This document shows, piece after piece, positions 34,878-43,933 of a stretch of DNA of 64,000 nucleotides. A model generated the notes under the pieces. That model saw only the letters and a program-made list of their open reading frames with translations. It had not been told where the DNA came from and searched no databases. Every line of letters starts with the position of its first letter. Positions within the stretch are counted from its first letter, which is position 1. A program made the position numbers and the translations under genes. Source of the DNA: Niastella yeongjuensis (GTDB lineage: Bacteria > Bacteroidota > Bacteroidia > Chitinophagales > Chitinophagaceae); the NCBI RefSeq assembly GCF_900110245.1, contig NZ_FOCZ01000022.1, positions 43,714 to 107,713 on the forward strand, in the 5' to 3' direction.

Positions 34878-35192
34878 GTGCTAACAGCAACCGAAAAACG
34901 ATTTATAAAATACTGGGAAGATCAGCGTCAGGGCGGTAAAATAAAATATTACCTGTTGTATATAATAACGGGTTCATTTGTGGCCACCCTGGTGCTTTCC
35001 TTTTTAACGCTGATGGTGGGAATCGATCTGCCCACTAACCTTGTGCTGATCGCTATTGGAAGCTTCAGCATTGTTACCATTGCCACCATAATAAGCTGGT
35101 GGTATAATGAAAAGCGATTTAAAAAGATCATTCAACGGGAAGTCAGAGAAGGAATAAAACGCGATGAAATGAATAACGGGAATGAAAACTAG
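34878..35192 (+). CDS. small two-helix membrane protein
   Basis: 104 residues, start GTG 34878. Two hydrophobic helices (about 26-46 and 52-74) between basic ends. No recognised family. Its last 4 nt overlap the DCC gene on the other strand. Confidence 0.65.
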   Translation: MLTATEKRFIKYWEDQRQGGKIKYYLLYIITGSFVATLVLSFLTLMVGIDLPTNLVLIAIGSFSIVTIATIISWWYNEKRFKKIIQREVREGIKRDEMNNGNEN

Positions 35193-35599
35193 TCTAAAAA
35201 CCGTTCCCGTTCATCGGCGGCAGGCACCCGGCAGGCGTCTTTCTTGCCAAACAATTTATAGCGGTTGGTGGCAATGAGTTTATATACGCCATCGCGAATA
35301 GGCTGCGGCACATAGATAAACACATACAACAATTGCCAGCCACGGCCCAGGTACCGCAGCATGCGCAACACGGCTGTAGAACGGGTATACAATACATTTC
35401 CCTCAATAAGCATAAAAGAATGGAACTGGTCGGTGGGCAGGTGGTATTTACGCAGGTACTCCTGACCGGTTTTTCCCTGCAACGACCCAAAAAGGAAGCG
35501 CTTTTTCTTATCTCTTTTTAAAAGAAACTGCACGGTACCGCTGCACAAATTGCATACGCCATCAAAGAGAACAATGTATTTCGATTTAACTCCAGACAT
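35189..35599 (-). CDS. DCC family thiol-disulfide oxidoreductase-like protein (DUF393)
   Basis: 136 residues. Motif FDGVCNLCSGTVQFLLKRD (DxxCxxC) marks the DCC family, a thioredoxin-like fold without clear enzymatic assignment. Start ATG 35597-35599 is preferred; the 14-codon upstream extension is unlike the family start. Confidence 0.9.
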   Translation of the reverse strand: MSGVKSKYIVLFDGVCNLCSGTVQFLLKRDKKKRFLFGSLQGKTGQEYLRKYHLPTDQFHSFMLIEGNVLYTRSTAVLRMLRYLGRGWQLLYVFIYVPQPIRDGVYKLIATNRYKLFGKKDACRVPAADERERFLD

Positions 35600-35640
35600 G
35601 AAAGATAAAATTAAATAAAAATCATACCTCAATAAAAACA

Positions 35641-35668
35641 AAACCCTCCCGATGCATCGGGAGGGTTT
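35641..35668. terminator. perfect palindromic terminator, CGATGCATCG core
   Basis: AAACCCTCCC-GATGCATC-GGGAGGGTTT, no true loop beyond the core. It serves yebC (minus). Its 22-nt centre is repeated at 36546-36570. Confidence 0.75.
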
Positions 35669-35690
35669 AAAATATCTCGAACTTCAGCGA

Positions 35691-36413
35691 TTACTGCAGA
35701 TTGTGGAACACCTTCTGCACGTCTTCGTCCTGTTCAATTTTATCAACCAGTTTCAGTACTTCCTGGGCAGCTTCTTCACCCAATTGTACGGTAGTACCAG
35801 GGATCCATTCTACCTCGGAACTGATAGGGGTAAGATTTCTTTCTTCCAGTGCCTTTTGCATATTGCCAAAATCGTTGAAAGCAACGCGGATCACCAGTAC
35901 GTTTTCACCGTTTTCGCCGGTACCTTCACCCATTTCTTCCAAACCGGCATCGATCAGTTCCAGCTCCAGGTCGTCCTGGCTGAGACCTTCCGGTTTCAGT
36001 TTGAATACCCCCATTTTTTTGAACTGGAAGCTTACGCTGCCGCTGTTACCGAGGGTACCGTTTCCTTTATTGAAAATGGCTTTTAAATTAGCTACGGTGC
36101 GTACGTGGTTATCGGTAGCTGTTTCTACCAGAATGGCAACACCGTTTGGTCCGTACCCTTCATACAGGATCTCGTCGTAGTTCTCCATTTCCTTTCCAGA
36201 GGCCCGTTTAATAGCCGCTTCAACGCGGTCTTTAGGCATGTTCACACTCTTGGCGTTCTGAAAACAACGACGCAGCGCCGGGTTGGTAGCGGGGTCGGGG
36301 CCGCCGGCTTTTACGGCAATGGCGATTTCTTTTCCAATACGGGTAAATTGTTTGGCCATCCGGTCCCACCGGGCAAACATGGCGTGTTTACGTACTTCAA
36401 ATATGCGACCCAT
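35691..36413 (-). CDS. yebC: YebC/PmpR family protein
   Basis: 240 residues. YebC signatures: [32 protein letters not shown] and [19 protein letters not shown]. Members act on translation of proline stretches (recently) and, in some species, as transcription factors. The N-terminus [19 protein letters not shown] is longer than the usual Met-Ala-Gly start and is typical of Bacteroidota copies. Own terminator at 35641. Confidence 0.93.
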   Translation of the reverse strand: MGRIFEVRKHAMFARWDRMAKQFTRIGKEIAIAVKAGGPDPATNPALRRCFQNAKSVNMPKDRVEAAIKRASGKEMENYDEILYEGYGPNGVAILVETATDNHVRTVANLKAIFNKGNGTLGNSGSVSFQFKKMGVFKLKPEGLSQDDLELELIDAGLEEMGEGTGENGENVLVIRVAFNDFGNMQKALEERNLTPISSEVEWIPGTTVQLGEEAAQEVLKLVDKIEQDEDVQKVFHNLQ

Positions 36414-36460
36414 ATATTCTTTATGGTTTTTTTAGTTTTCTGATTGCCGGGCTGGCTGAT

Positions 36461-36476
36461 TCCGCCAGCTGGCGAA
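36461..36476. repeat. degenerate palindrome TCCGCCAGCTGGCGAA
   Basis: One base from each arm differs from TCCGCCAGCTGGCGGA; no tRNA sequence flanks it. Confidence 0.5.
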
Positions 36477-36540
36477 TGTAGCTGTTTTCCGGGCTGCAAA
36501 AATAAAATAACTGGCTCACCTGGCCAACTCACTCGTATAA

Positions 36541-36576
36541 AACAAAGCCCTCCCGATGCATCGGGAGGGCTTTGTT
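36541..36576. terminator. palindromic terminator of permease gene
   Basis: AACAAAGCCCTCCC-GATGCATC-GGGAGGGCTTTGTT, same centre as 35641-35668. Confidence 0.8.
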
Positions 36577-36595
36577 TTATAATAATACTTCTTAA

Positions 36596-38284
36596 TTATT
36601 TCTTTTTAGCCATTTTGGCCCCGAATACAATGATATGGAGCGCGGCAAATGCTAATGAAAAGTAGAAGAGGCCGTTATCGCTGGGCACATCTGTTGACCC
36701 TTTAGCCACGGCCTGCGCCGCCTCTGTAGTCGTAAGTGAGTGATGCACAAAGGCTACAATGGCTAGTGCCACTGATAATGCCAATCCTGAAAGACCACCG
36801 ATCTTATTACCCTGTGGCACCGTTTCAGGGCTATTAGCCGATAATATGCTGTGGCGAACGCCATAGGTCAGGTAAACATCAAGGCCAATGATCATCCAAA
36901 CGATCAACCGGATCCAGGTATCGAGTGGTAAGAACACCATCATGAACAAACAGGTGAACACACCCAGGTAAGGCACTAATGGCACCAGCGGTGTTTTGAA
37001 AGCACGGGGCGCATTAGGCATTGTTTTGCGCATGATAACCACGCCGAGACAAACGAGAATAAAGGCGAACAGGGTGCCGATACTGGTCATTTCCCCTACT
37101 ACGCGGGCCGGTACAAAAGCTGCAAACAGGCTCACAAAAAGGAGGAACAACATATTGTTTTTGGCCGGCGTGCGGAATTTGGGGTGTACTTCAGAAAACA
37201 CTTTTGGCAACAGACCGTCCTTACTCATACTGAAGAATACCCGGCTTTGTCCCATCAACATCACCAGTATCACCGACATATAACCAGCCAGAATGGCCAA
37301 TACAATGGCTTTGTTCAACCAGGGATAGTCGGCATGTACCACACCTGCAGCGTCAGCAGTACCCATGTGGTCAATGGCTACGGCAACAGGCGCAATACCA
37401 TCCTGACCTCTGAATGTCTGGTAACTGGTAACACCGGTCATTACGTGCGCAAATAAGATATACAGAATGGTACAAATGGCCAGTGAACCAAGAATACCCC
37501 AGGGCATGTCTTTCTTGGGGTTCTTGGCTTCCTGGGCGGCGGTACTTACCGCATCGAACCCAATGTAAGCAAAGAACACAATGGCCGCTGCCCTGATGAT
37601 ACCACTGAAACCAAATTCCCCAAAGGTTCCGGTATTTTCAGGAATGTAAGGAGTATAGTTAGCTGTGTTGATGTATTTCCAACCCAGGAAAATAAATATT
37701 AATACAACAGTTACTTTCAGGGCAACAATGATGGCGTTGATGGTAGCACTTTCCTTGGTGCCTTTTACCAGTAACAAACTCATCAGTATTACGACAAAAA
37801 CGGCAGGAACATTTATTACGCCACCGTCCCAGGGGCCGGCGGTCATGGCAACTGGCAGTTCTATATTGAACCCATGCAGGAATTTAACCAGGTAACGGCT
37901 CCAGCTGATACTCACCGTAGCAGCGCCCACGGCATATTCCAGCACCAGGTCCCAGCCAATGATCCAGGCTACAAACTCACCCATGGTAGCGTAAGAATAG
38001 GTATAAGCACTTCCCGCAACGGGGATCATAGAGGAGAATTCAGCATAACACAAACCGGCAAAGGCACAGCCCAATGCTGCCACAATGAAGGAGATAGTGA
38101 TGGCGGGACCAGCCTGGTTAGCGGCTGCGCCACCCGTAATGGAGAATAAACCGGCACCAATGATGGCACCAATACCCAATGCTACAAGGGCCCAGGCACC
38201 AAGCGTTTTTTTAAGCGTGTGTCCACTGGAATCCTTTGCTTCATTCAATAATGAATCCAACGGTTTTTTAACAAATAGACTCAT
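36596..38284 (-). CDS. APC superfamily amino acid permease
   Basis: 562 residues, about 14 hydrophobic segments. The start of TM1, GIGAIIGAGLFSITGGAAANQAGPAI, is the APC unwound-helix substrate site; FAYIGFDAVSTAAQEAKNP follows. It resembles the cationic amino acid transporter (CAT) group: long loops and a 14-TM layout. Imports an amino acid with H+ or by exchange. Specificity not readable. Confidence 0.92.
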   Translation of the reverse strand: MSLFVKKPLDSLLNEAKDSSGHTLKKTLGAWALVALGIGAIIGAGLFSITGGAAANQAGPAITISFIVAALGCAFAGLCYAEFSSMIPVAGSAYTYSYATMGEFVAWIIGWDLVLEYAVGAATVSISWSRYLVKFLHGFNIELPVAMTAGPWDGGVINVPAVFVVILMSLLLVKGTKESATINAIIVALKVTVVLIFIFLGWKYINTANYTPYIPENTGTFGEFGFSGIIRAAAIVFFAYIGFDAVSTAAQEAKNPKKDMPWGILGSLAICTILYILFAHVMTGVTSYQTFRGQDGIAPVAVAIDHMGTADAAGVVHADYPWLNKAIVLAILAGYMSVILVMLMGQSRVFFSMSKDGLLPKVFSEVHPKFRTPAKNNMLFLLFVSLFAAFVPARVVGEMTSIGTLFAFILVCLGVVIMRKTMPNAPRAFKTPLVPLVPYLGVFTCLFMMVFLPLDTWIRLIVWMIIGLDVYLTYGVRHSILSANSPETVPQGNKIGGLSGLALSVALAIVAFVHHSLTTTEAAQAVAKGSTDVPSDNGLFYFSLAFAALHIIVFGAKMAKKK

Positions 38285-38482
38285 AAGAGCGCGTTAGAGT
38301 TTTTGATGAAAGTATTTCTTTAAATCATGTATAAGGTCGGAAAGATAAGGATTTATTAAAATCACCGGTGAAAAGATATCATAAATACACGCCCCAAAAC
38401 GGGGTAAAAGATAAAATGATCGAACAAATTGGTTTATACATTTAATATTATATTGCACCCTATTACTTTTTAACCAAACTAC

Positions 38483-39991
38483 ATGAAGAAAAACCGGCTC
38501 ACCCTTTATATCCTGATAGCCATGGCTGCGGGTATTATTGTGGGTTACCTGATGCACGAGGCAGGAACAGGGCACAAAATAACCTATTCCCCTGCTAAAG
38601 ATTATACGGGTAAAGACGCTATAACGTTGGTTTTGTCGGGGAAAGAAGTAATTCAACCCATTGAGGTCGTTAAGGATTCTGCTGCATTGCTCGAAACAAA
38701 AGCAGCCGCCGGCACCTGGGTTGTGGTGGCCAATACCACCGATATATATGAAATAGATAAACAGTATTCGCTTAATAAAATTGAAGTTGGGCCTGCTCAC
38801 GGCACGGCAAGTATAAAAGCCATTCAGTCGTTCAGTGATAATATTAAGTTATTGACTACTATTTTCCTGCGACTGGTTCAAATGATTATCGCGCCGCTTG
38901 TATTTTGTACACTGGTGGTGGGCATTGCCAAACTGGGTGATCTGAAGACCGTGGGCCGGGTAGGGGGCAAAGCCCTGTTGTGGTTTATTTCTGCATCCCT
39001 GATGAGCCTGCTCATTGGAATGCTGATCGTTAACCTGTCGAAACCGGGGAACGCCATTTCGGGTATGGAAGACGCTGCAGGCGCCAAAGACCTGATTGGA
39101 AAATCGCAGGAATTTTCTTTGGCTAAATTTGTGGAGCACGTATTCCCGAAAAGCGTAATAGAATCCATGGCTACCAACGAAATACTGCAGATAGTGATCT
39201 TCAGTATTTTTTTTGGAGTGGCTATGTCGGCACTGGGAGATATTACCAAACCAGTGGTAAAAGCGCTGGATGCGATAGCACATGTGATTTTAAAAATGGT
39301 GGGCTATGTAATGAACTTTGCGCCCCTGGGGGTATTTGGCGCCATTGCGGCGGTAATTGCCACCAAAGGACTGGAAGTGTTCATTTTCTATGGCAAATAC
39401 CTGCTGTTCTTTCTAATAGGAATTGCTTTGTTGTGGGCGGTTTTGTTATCAGTCGGATTTTTGATCCTGGGAAAACGGTTAGGCGATCTCATGAAAAGAA
39501 TTGCCTCGCCCATGCTGATTGCCTTCAGTACTACCAGCAGTGAGGCGGTTTTTCCCAAACTCACCGAAGAACTGGAACGCTTTGGTTGCAAGGATAAAAT
39601 AGTGTCCTTCATTTTACCATTGGGGTATAGTTTCAATCTCGATGGGAGTATGATGTACATGACCTTTGCCAGTTTGGCCATTGCACAGGCGTCGGGCATC
39701 CATCTCGATCTGGGGACCCAGTTAACGATGTTGCTGGTATTGATGCTGACAAGTAAAGGAATTGCCGGCGTACCGCGGGCATCGCTGGTGGTGGTTACAG
39801 CAACCTGCGCGCTATTTAAAATACCACCGGAGGGTGTAGCGTTAATATTACCGATCGATCATTTTTGCGATATGTTCCGTACCATGACGAATGTAGTGGG
39901 AAATGCACTGGCAACCACTGTAGTCAGCAAATGGGAGGGAGAACTGAAGCCTGAAATGGTACAGACAGAACCGGTATTGATAAAAGATTAA
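38483..39991 (+). CDS. dicarboxylate/amino acid:cation symporter (DAACS) with extra periplasmic domain
   Basis: 502 residues. The core after residue ~115 is a normal GltP/DctA-type symporter: FLRLVQMIIAPLVFCTLVVG, the serine-rich AFSTTSSEAVFP tip (HP1), and PLGYSFNLDGSMMYM (TM7). Between TM1 (about 8-26) and TM2 there is an insertion of about 85 residues with KITYSPAKDYTGKDAITLVL and VGPAHGTASI, wording typical of cadherin/Big-like Ig repeats. This part would face the periplasm. Function of the extra domain unknown; transport core is sure. Confidence 0.9.
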   Translation: MKKNRLTLYILIAMAAGIIVGYLMHEAGTGHKITYSPAKDYTGKDAITLVLSGKEVIQPIEVVKDSAALLETKAAAGTWVVVANTTDIYEIDKQYSLNKIEVGPAHGTASIKAIQSFSDNIKLLTTIFLRLVQMIIAPLVFCTLVVGIAKLGDLKTVGRVGGKALLWFISASLMSLLIGMLIVNLSKPGNAISGMEDAAGAKDLIGKSQEFSLAKFVEHVFPKSVIESMATNEILQIVIFSIFFGVAMSALGDITKPVVKALDAIAHVILKMVGYVMNFAPLGVFGAIAAVIATKGLEVFIFYGKYLLFFLIGIALLWAVLLSVGFLILGKRLGDLMKRIASPMLIAFSTTSSEAVFPKLTEELERFGCKDKIVSFILPLGYSFNLDGSMMYMTFASLAIAQASGIHLDLGTQLTMLLVLMLTSKGIAGVPRASLVVVTATCALFKIPPEGVALILPIDHFCDMFRTMTNVVGNALATTVVSKWEGELKPEMVQTEPVLIKD

Positions 39992-40025
39992 GCGAAAACA
40001 AATAACCTTTTTCATTAAAATTTTT

Positions 40026-41000
40026 ATGTTAAAACGACTGATTTTTTTATTGTTGACTGTGTTGACTGTATCCGGAACCATGGCGCAGCAACAAATAAGA
40101 ATCCAATGTACCAATCAGTACGAAACACCGGTTAGTAAGATAACCGTAACAACCGGCGGGCAATCCTCAGAGTATACAACCGACAAATCAGGTTTTACAG
40201 CCATCGCGGTAAACCCGGCTGAAACAATTACCATCACCAGCCAGTTCCACGATCCCCTTACAGTCGCTGCCGGTACTTTAAAAGAGAACGGTGTAATCAC
40301 CCTGCATAAATCATTTACCTGGAAAGACCTGCTTAACCCGATGTTCTACATCGTATACGGTGGTTTTTTTCTGTTGCTGTTTATTGTATTTGCCGAAACC
40401 GGTTTGTTTGTCGGTTTCTTTTTACCGGGCGACAGCCTGTTGTTTGTGGCCGGTATCTACAGCGCCAACCTGGCCAATGACCTGTTTAGAAAAATAGGCA
40501 TGGGCGGCGTACGCAATGAAGCGCTCGATCTGTTTGTGTTGATCGCCCTGATCTCGCTGGCAGGTATCCTGGGAAATACCATTGGTTACTGGACTGGTAA
40601 AAAAATTGGCCCTACCATGTTCCACTGGCGCGACCGTTTCCTGTTCAAGAAAAAATATTTATACGATGCCCACGATTTTTATGAAAAACATGGCGGCGGC
40701 GCCATTGTATTTGCCCGTTTCCTGCCTATCATAAGAACGTTTGCTCCTATTGTAGCCGGTATCGTTGATATGGATAAAAAGAAGTTCTCCTTCTTCAACA
40801 TGATTGGTTGTGTTGCCTGGGTTTTCAGTATGATCATTGCCGGACACTTCCTGCAAAAATGGATCTTCACCCAATTCAACTTTGACCTAAAGAAACACCT
40901 TGAACTGATAGTTCTGGGCATTGTAATAGTAACCACTGCACCAGTACTTATTAAATTATTATCCGGAAAAAAGAAGGTTTCTCAACCGCCAACTAATTAA
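40026..41000 (+). CDS. DedA family (VTT domain) membrane protein with N-terminal Ig-like domain
   Basis: 324 residues. Signal peptide MLKRLIFLLLTVLTVSGTMAQ, a beta-rich segment (about 22-98) of carboxypeptidase-regulatory-like type, then the DedA/VTT membrane part with GLFVGFFLPGDSLLFVAG, GNTIGYWTGKKIG and FARFLPIIRTFAPIVAG. DedA proteins are likely lipid scramblases or flippases (undecaprenyl-phosphate or phospholipid). The exported N-terminal domain is not part of classical DedA. 34 nt behind the symporter gene. Confidence 0.9.
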   Translation: MLKRLIFLLLTVLTVSGTMAQQQIRIQCTNQYETPVSKITVTTGGQSSEYTTDKSGFTAIAVNPAETITITSQFHDPLTVAAGTLKENGVITLHKSFTWKDLLNPMFYIVYGGFFLLLFIVFAETGLFVGFFLPGDSLLFVAGIYSANLANDLFRKIGMGGVRNEALDLFVLIALISLAGILGNTIGYWTGKKIGPTMFHWRDRFLFKKKYLYDAHDFYEKHGGGAIVFARFLPIIRTFAPIVAGIVDMDKKKFSFFNMIGCVAWVFSMIIAGHFLQKWIFTQFNFDLKKHLELIVLGIVIVTTAPVLIKLLSGKKKVSQPPTN

Positions 41001-41005
41001 ATCCA

Positions 41006-42226
41006 ATGCAAGCAAAACCAGTATCTGTTTTTAGCCTGGCAGTATTTGTAGCTGCGCTGGGCTACTTTGTCGACATTTACGATCTCTTACTCTTTAGTAT
41101 TATCCGGGTCCCCTCCTTAAAGGACCTGGGATTAACCCAGGATCAAATTGCATCAGACGGTCTTTTCATTATTAATATCCAGATGGCCGGCTTGCTGATC
41201 GGTGGCATTTTATGGGGCATCCTGGGTGATAAGAAAGGCCGGTTAAAAGTATTGTACGCTTCCATCATTTTATATTCACTGGGAAACATCGCCAACGGCT
41301 TTGTACAAACGGTAAACCAGTATGCAGCCGTTCGGTTCTTAACCGGTGTGGGCCTGGCAGGTGAACTGGGTGCCGGTATTACCCTGGTGAGCGAATTGTT
41401 ACCGAAAGAAAAAAGAGGGATAGGCACGTCACTGGTAGCCGGTGTTGGACTGACTGGTGCCGTGGTAGCTTTCTTTTTCAGGGAGAACTTTCATTGGCGT
41501 ACCTGTTATTTCATAGGCGGCGGCCTGGGCTTTTTGCTGCTGATGTTGCGGGTAGGTGTGCTGGAATCAGGGATGTTCAAAGACATTCAGCACAGCAACG
41601 TAAAGAAGGGAAACTTTTTCATGTTGTTGAACAATGGCAAACGCTTAAAAAAATACCTCTGCAGTATATTGATCGGATTGCCTACCTGGTATGTGATCGG
41701 CATCCTGGTTAGCTTCTCAAAAGAGTTTGGGGAGAAAATGGGTGTTGTAGGCACCGTTGATCCTGGTAAAGCAGTTATGTTTGCTTATGCCGCCATCTCC
41801 ATCGGAGACATTGCCGTTGGCTTTGTAAGCCAGGCACTGCGGAGCCGTAAAAAGGCCCTGTATATTTTTTATGGAATAACGGCTATTGGCATCGTGTGGT
41901 TCTTTAATTTAAGAGGGCAATCGGTGAACAGTTTGTATGCGGCCAGTGCCTTATTAGGTTTTGGGACCGGTTTCTGGGCCATCTTTGTTACCATGGCTGC
42001 CGAGCAATTCGGTACCAACATCAGGGCTACTGCTGCTACTACCGTACCCAATATGGTACGGGGCGCATTGATCCTGATCTCTATCTTGTTCACCTCGCTG
42101 CAGGCTTCAGCCGGCTATGTAAAAAGCGGGTTGATCACCGGTATAGTGGCCATGGTCATTGGCTTAGGCGCCGCTATTTTAACAGAAGAAACTTTTCATA
42201 AAGATCTTAATTACGTAGAGGAGTGA
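41006..42226 (+). CDS. MFS transporter
   Basis: 406 residues, 12 hydrophobic segments. MFS motif A variant GILWGILGDKKGRLKVLYAS between TM2 and TM3 and the sugar/organic-acid carrier style RFLTGVGLAGELGAGITLVS, as in the AAHS/sialate group. Substrate likely an organic acid or sugar. Follows DedA by 5 nt. Confidence 0.9.
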   Translation: MQAKPVSVFSLAVFVAALGYFVDIYDLLLFSIIRVPSLKDLGLTQDQIASDGLFIINIQMAGLLIGGILWGILGDKKGRLKVLYASIILYSLGNIANGFVQTVNQYAAVRFLTGVGLAGELGAGITLVSELLPKEKRGIGTSLVAGVGLTGAVVAFFFRENFHWRTCYFIGGGLGFLLLMLRVGVLESGMFKDIQHSNVKKGNFFMLLNNGKRLKKYLCSILIGLPTWYVIGILVSFSKEFGEKMGVVGTVDPGKAVMFAYAAISIGDIAVGFVSQALRSRKKALYIFYGITAIGIVWFFNLRGQSVNSLYAASALLGFGTGFWAIFVTMAAEQFGTNIRATAATTVPNMVRGALILISILFTSLQASAGYVKSGLITGIVAMVIGLGAAILTEETFHKDLNYVEE

Positions 42227-42240
42227 TCCGGGCTTGAAGT

Positions 42241-43251
42241 ATGAAAATTCTAATTATCAGATTTAGTTCCATTGGGGATATAGTTTTAACAACGCCTGTT
42301 ATCCGCTGCCTGAAAAAGCAGTTGCCGGAGGCAGCCGTACATTATCTTACCAAAGCCAGTTTCAAGGCGGTGCTGGAAGCCAATCCCTATATCGATAAAA
42401 CGCATTACCTGCAGGATGACCTGCAGGTAATTATTCCTGCCTTACAGGCCGAGAACTTTGATTATGTGATAGACCTGCATCACAACCTGCGCACCATGCG
42501 GGTAAAAAAAGCACTGGGTAAAAAGTCGTTTTCTTTCAATAAGCTCAACATTCAGAAGTTTGTCTTAACCACTCTCAAACTGAATGTACTACCCGATGTA
42601 CATATTGTAGACCGTTACCTGGAAACAGTAGCTTCCCTGGGGGTGAAAAATGATGGCCGCGGGCTGGACTATTTTATTCCCGATGCGGATAAGGTAAAAG
42701 AAAGTGATATCCCTGGCGGCCACCTGGCCGGTTATATTGGGGTGGTAATAGGTGCAGCCCACAATACCAAAAAACTACCGATCCACAAGTTAAAGGAGTT
42801 ATGCGGCGCCATAGCTCATCCCATTATATTATTGGGTGGTAAAGAAGACCGGGAAGCAGGCGAACAAATTGCCAGTGTTGACCCGCATAAAATTTATAAC
42901 TCCTGCGGCAAATTCAACATCAACGAATCGGCCGACCTGGTACGCCGCGCCAAACTCATCATAACCCACGATACCGGGTTAATGCACATCGCTTCTGCAT
43001 TTAAAAAGCAGGTCATCTCCATTTGGGGTAATACGGTGCCACAGTTTGGTATGTATCCATATTACGGCGCCCTGTCACCGCAGTTACCCAAAGACAAATT
43101 GCCCTACGACATCATGGAGATCCGGCCTTTGTATTGCCGGCCCTGTTCCAAAATAGGGTATAATAAATGTCCGCTCGGTCATTTTAAATGTATGGAGAAG
43201 ATCTCAATCGCCGATATCGTTGCCAGGGTGAACCAGCGATTGAGTAAGTAA
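42241..43251 (+). CDS. glycosyltransferase family 9 (heptosyltransferase-like)
   Basis: 336 residues. GT9 marks: MKILIIRFSSIGDIVLTTPV at the start and THDTGLMHIASAFKKQVISI with WGNTVPQFGMYPY in the C-terminal Rossmann half. GT9 enzymes add heptose or related sugars to LPS core. Cluster of four conserved Cys near the C-terminus (CRPCSKIGYNKCPLGHFKCM) is noteworthy and typical of one GT9 subgroup. 14 nt behind the MFS gene. Confidence 0.92.
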   Translation: MKILIIRFSSIGDIVLTTPVIRCLKKQLPEAAVHYLTKASFKAVLEANPYIDKTHYLQDDLQVIIPALQAENFDYVIDLHHNLRTMRVKKALGKKSFSFNKLNIQKFVLTTLKLNVLPDVHIVDRYLETVASLGVKNDGRGLDYFIPDADKVKESDIPGGHLAGYIGVVIGAAHNTKKLPIHKLKELCGAIAHPIILLGGKEDREAGEQIASVDPHKIYNSCGKFNINESADLVRRAKLIITHDTGLMHIASAFKKQVISIWGNTVPQFGMYPYYGALSPQLPKDKLPYDIMEIRPLYCRPCSKIGYNKCPLGHFKCMEKISIADIVARVNQRLSK

Positions 43252-43260
43252 CCACTACAA

Positions 43261-43779
43261 TTATTTGATGGCAACCAGCTTGCTCTTCCACGCTACCGGT
43301 ATCTCGTTGATATCGTAGATCTTCAATTGAGGCGTTTGCGGGGCTGCGGCAGCCGCTGTTTTATTTTCGGCAACCAGTGTTTCCATAACAGCTGTATCGT
43401 TTATCCGGTACATAGCGCCAGTGGCGGGGTCAATGACCAAAAAACCAAGCACACCAAACCAACCAACAAGGATATTGGCAAAATACCAGGCATTGAGCTT
43501 TGCACTGATCGGTATTCTCTTGGTAACATACCCCTCCTTGCTGATCTCGATGTCGTAAATGGCCTTTTGAAAAAAGCCGCCACCTGGTTTTAATTTTACC
43601 AAGGCCGGAGTGCCACCATTGAAAACTTCCATACCCCGTCGGTTGTAGATAGTAATATGGGCACCACGTGGTTCGGTGTCGATGGTAACCGGGTAAGTTG
43701 ATCTGCTAAAAATAGAAGCACAGGAACAGGTAAATGCAATCAGGCCGGCAACAACCAGCGTTTTGGTTGGGAATAACAT
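43261..43779 (-). CDS. putative lipoprotein with PEGA-like region
   Basis: 172 residues. Hydrophobic start ending in FTCSCAS, a usable lipobox (Cys at +1), so probably anchored to a membrane. The TYPVTIDTEPRGAHITIYNR segment resembles PEGA domains (beta hairpins with P-x-G). Hydrophobic patch NILVGWFGVLGFLVIDPATG near residue 110-130, perhaps one more membrane-associated segment. Function unknown. Confidence 0.72.
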   Translation of the reverse strand: MLFPTKTLVVAGLIAFTCSCASIFSRSTYPVTIDTEPRGAHITIYNRRGMEVFNGGTPALVKLKPGGGFFQKAIYDIEISKEGYVTKRIPISAKLNAWYFANILVGWFGVLGFLVIDPATGAMYRINDTAVMETLVAENKTAAAAAPQTPQLKIYDINEIPVAWKSKLVAIK

Positions 43780-43875
43780 ATCGTTTGAATTAAGGGTGCT
43801 ACAAAATAGACAGAAAAATCTATTGATACAATGCCTGGGTAAAACTAAAGAAACGTTAATTCGGGTACCAGCAAA

Positions 43876-43909
43876 AACGGCCTGACTATGGAGCCAGACC
43901 GCTTTTATT
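43876..43909 (-). terminator. terminator of 43934-44707 gene
   Basis: Minus-strand GCGGTCTG / CAGGCCGT stem with ~10-nt loop and TTTTT. Confidence 0.6.
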
Positions 43910-43933
43910 GATCAATGGTAAAGGCCAATAACG

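Noticed and set aside
38294..38800. 168-codon minus frame before the symporter
   Set aside because: Overlaps the symporter start and intergenic AT-rich DNA, with no recognisable family.
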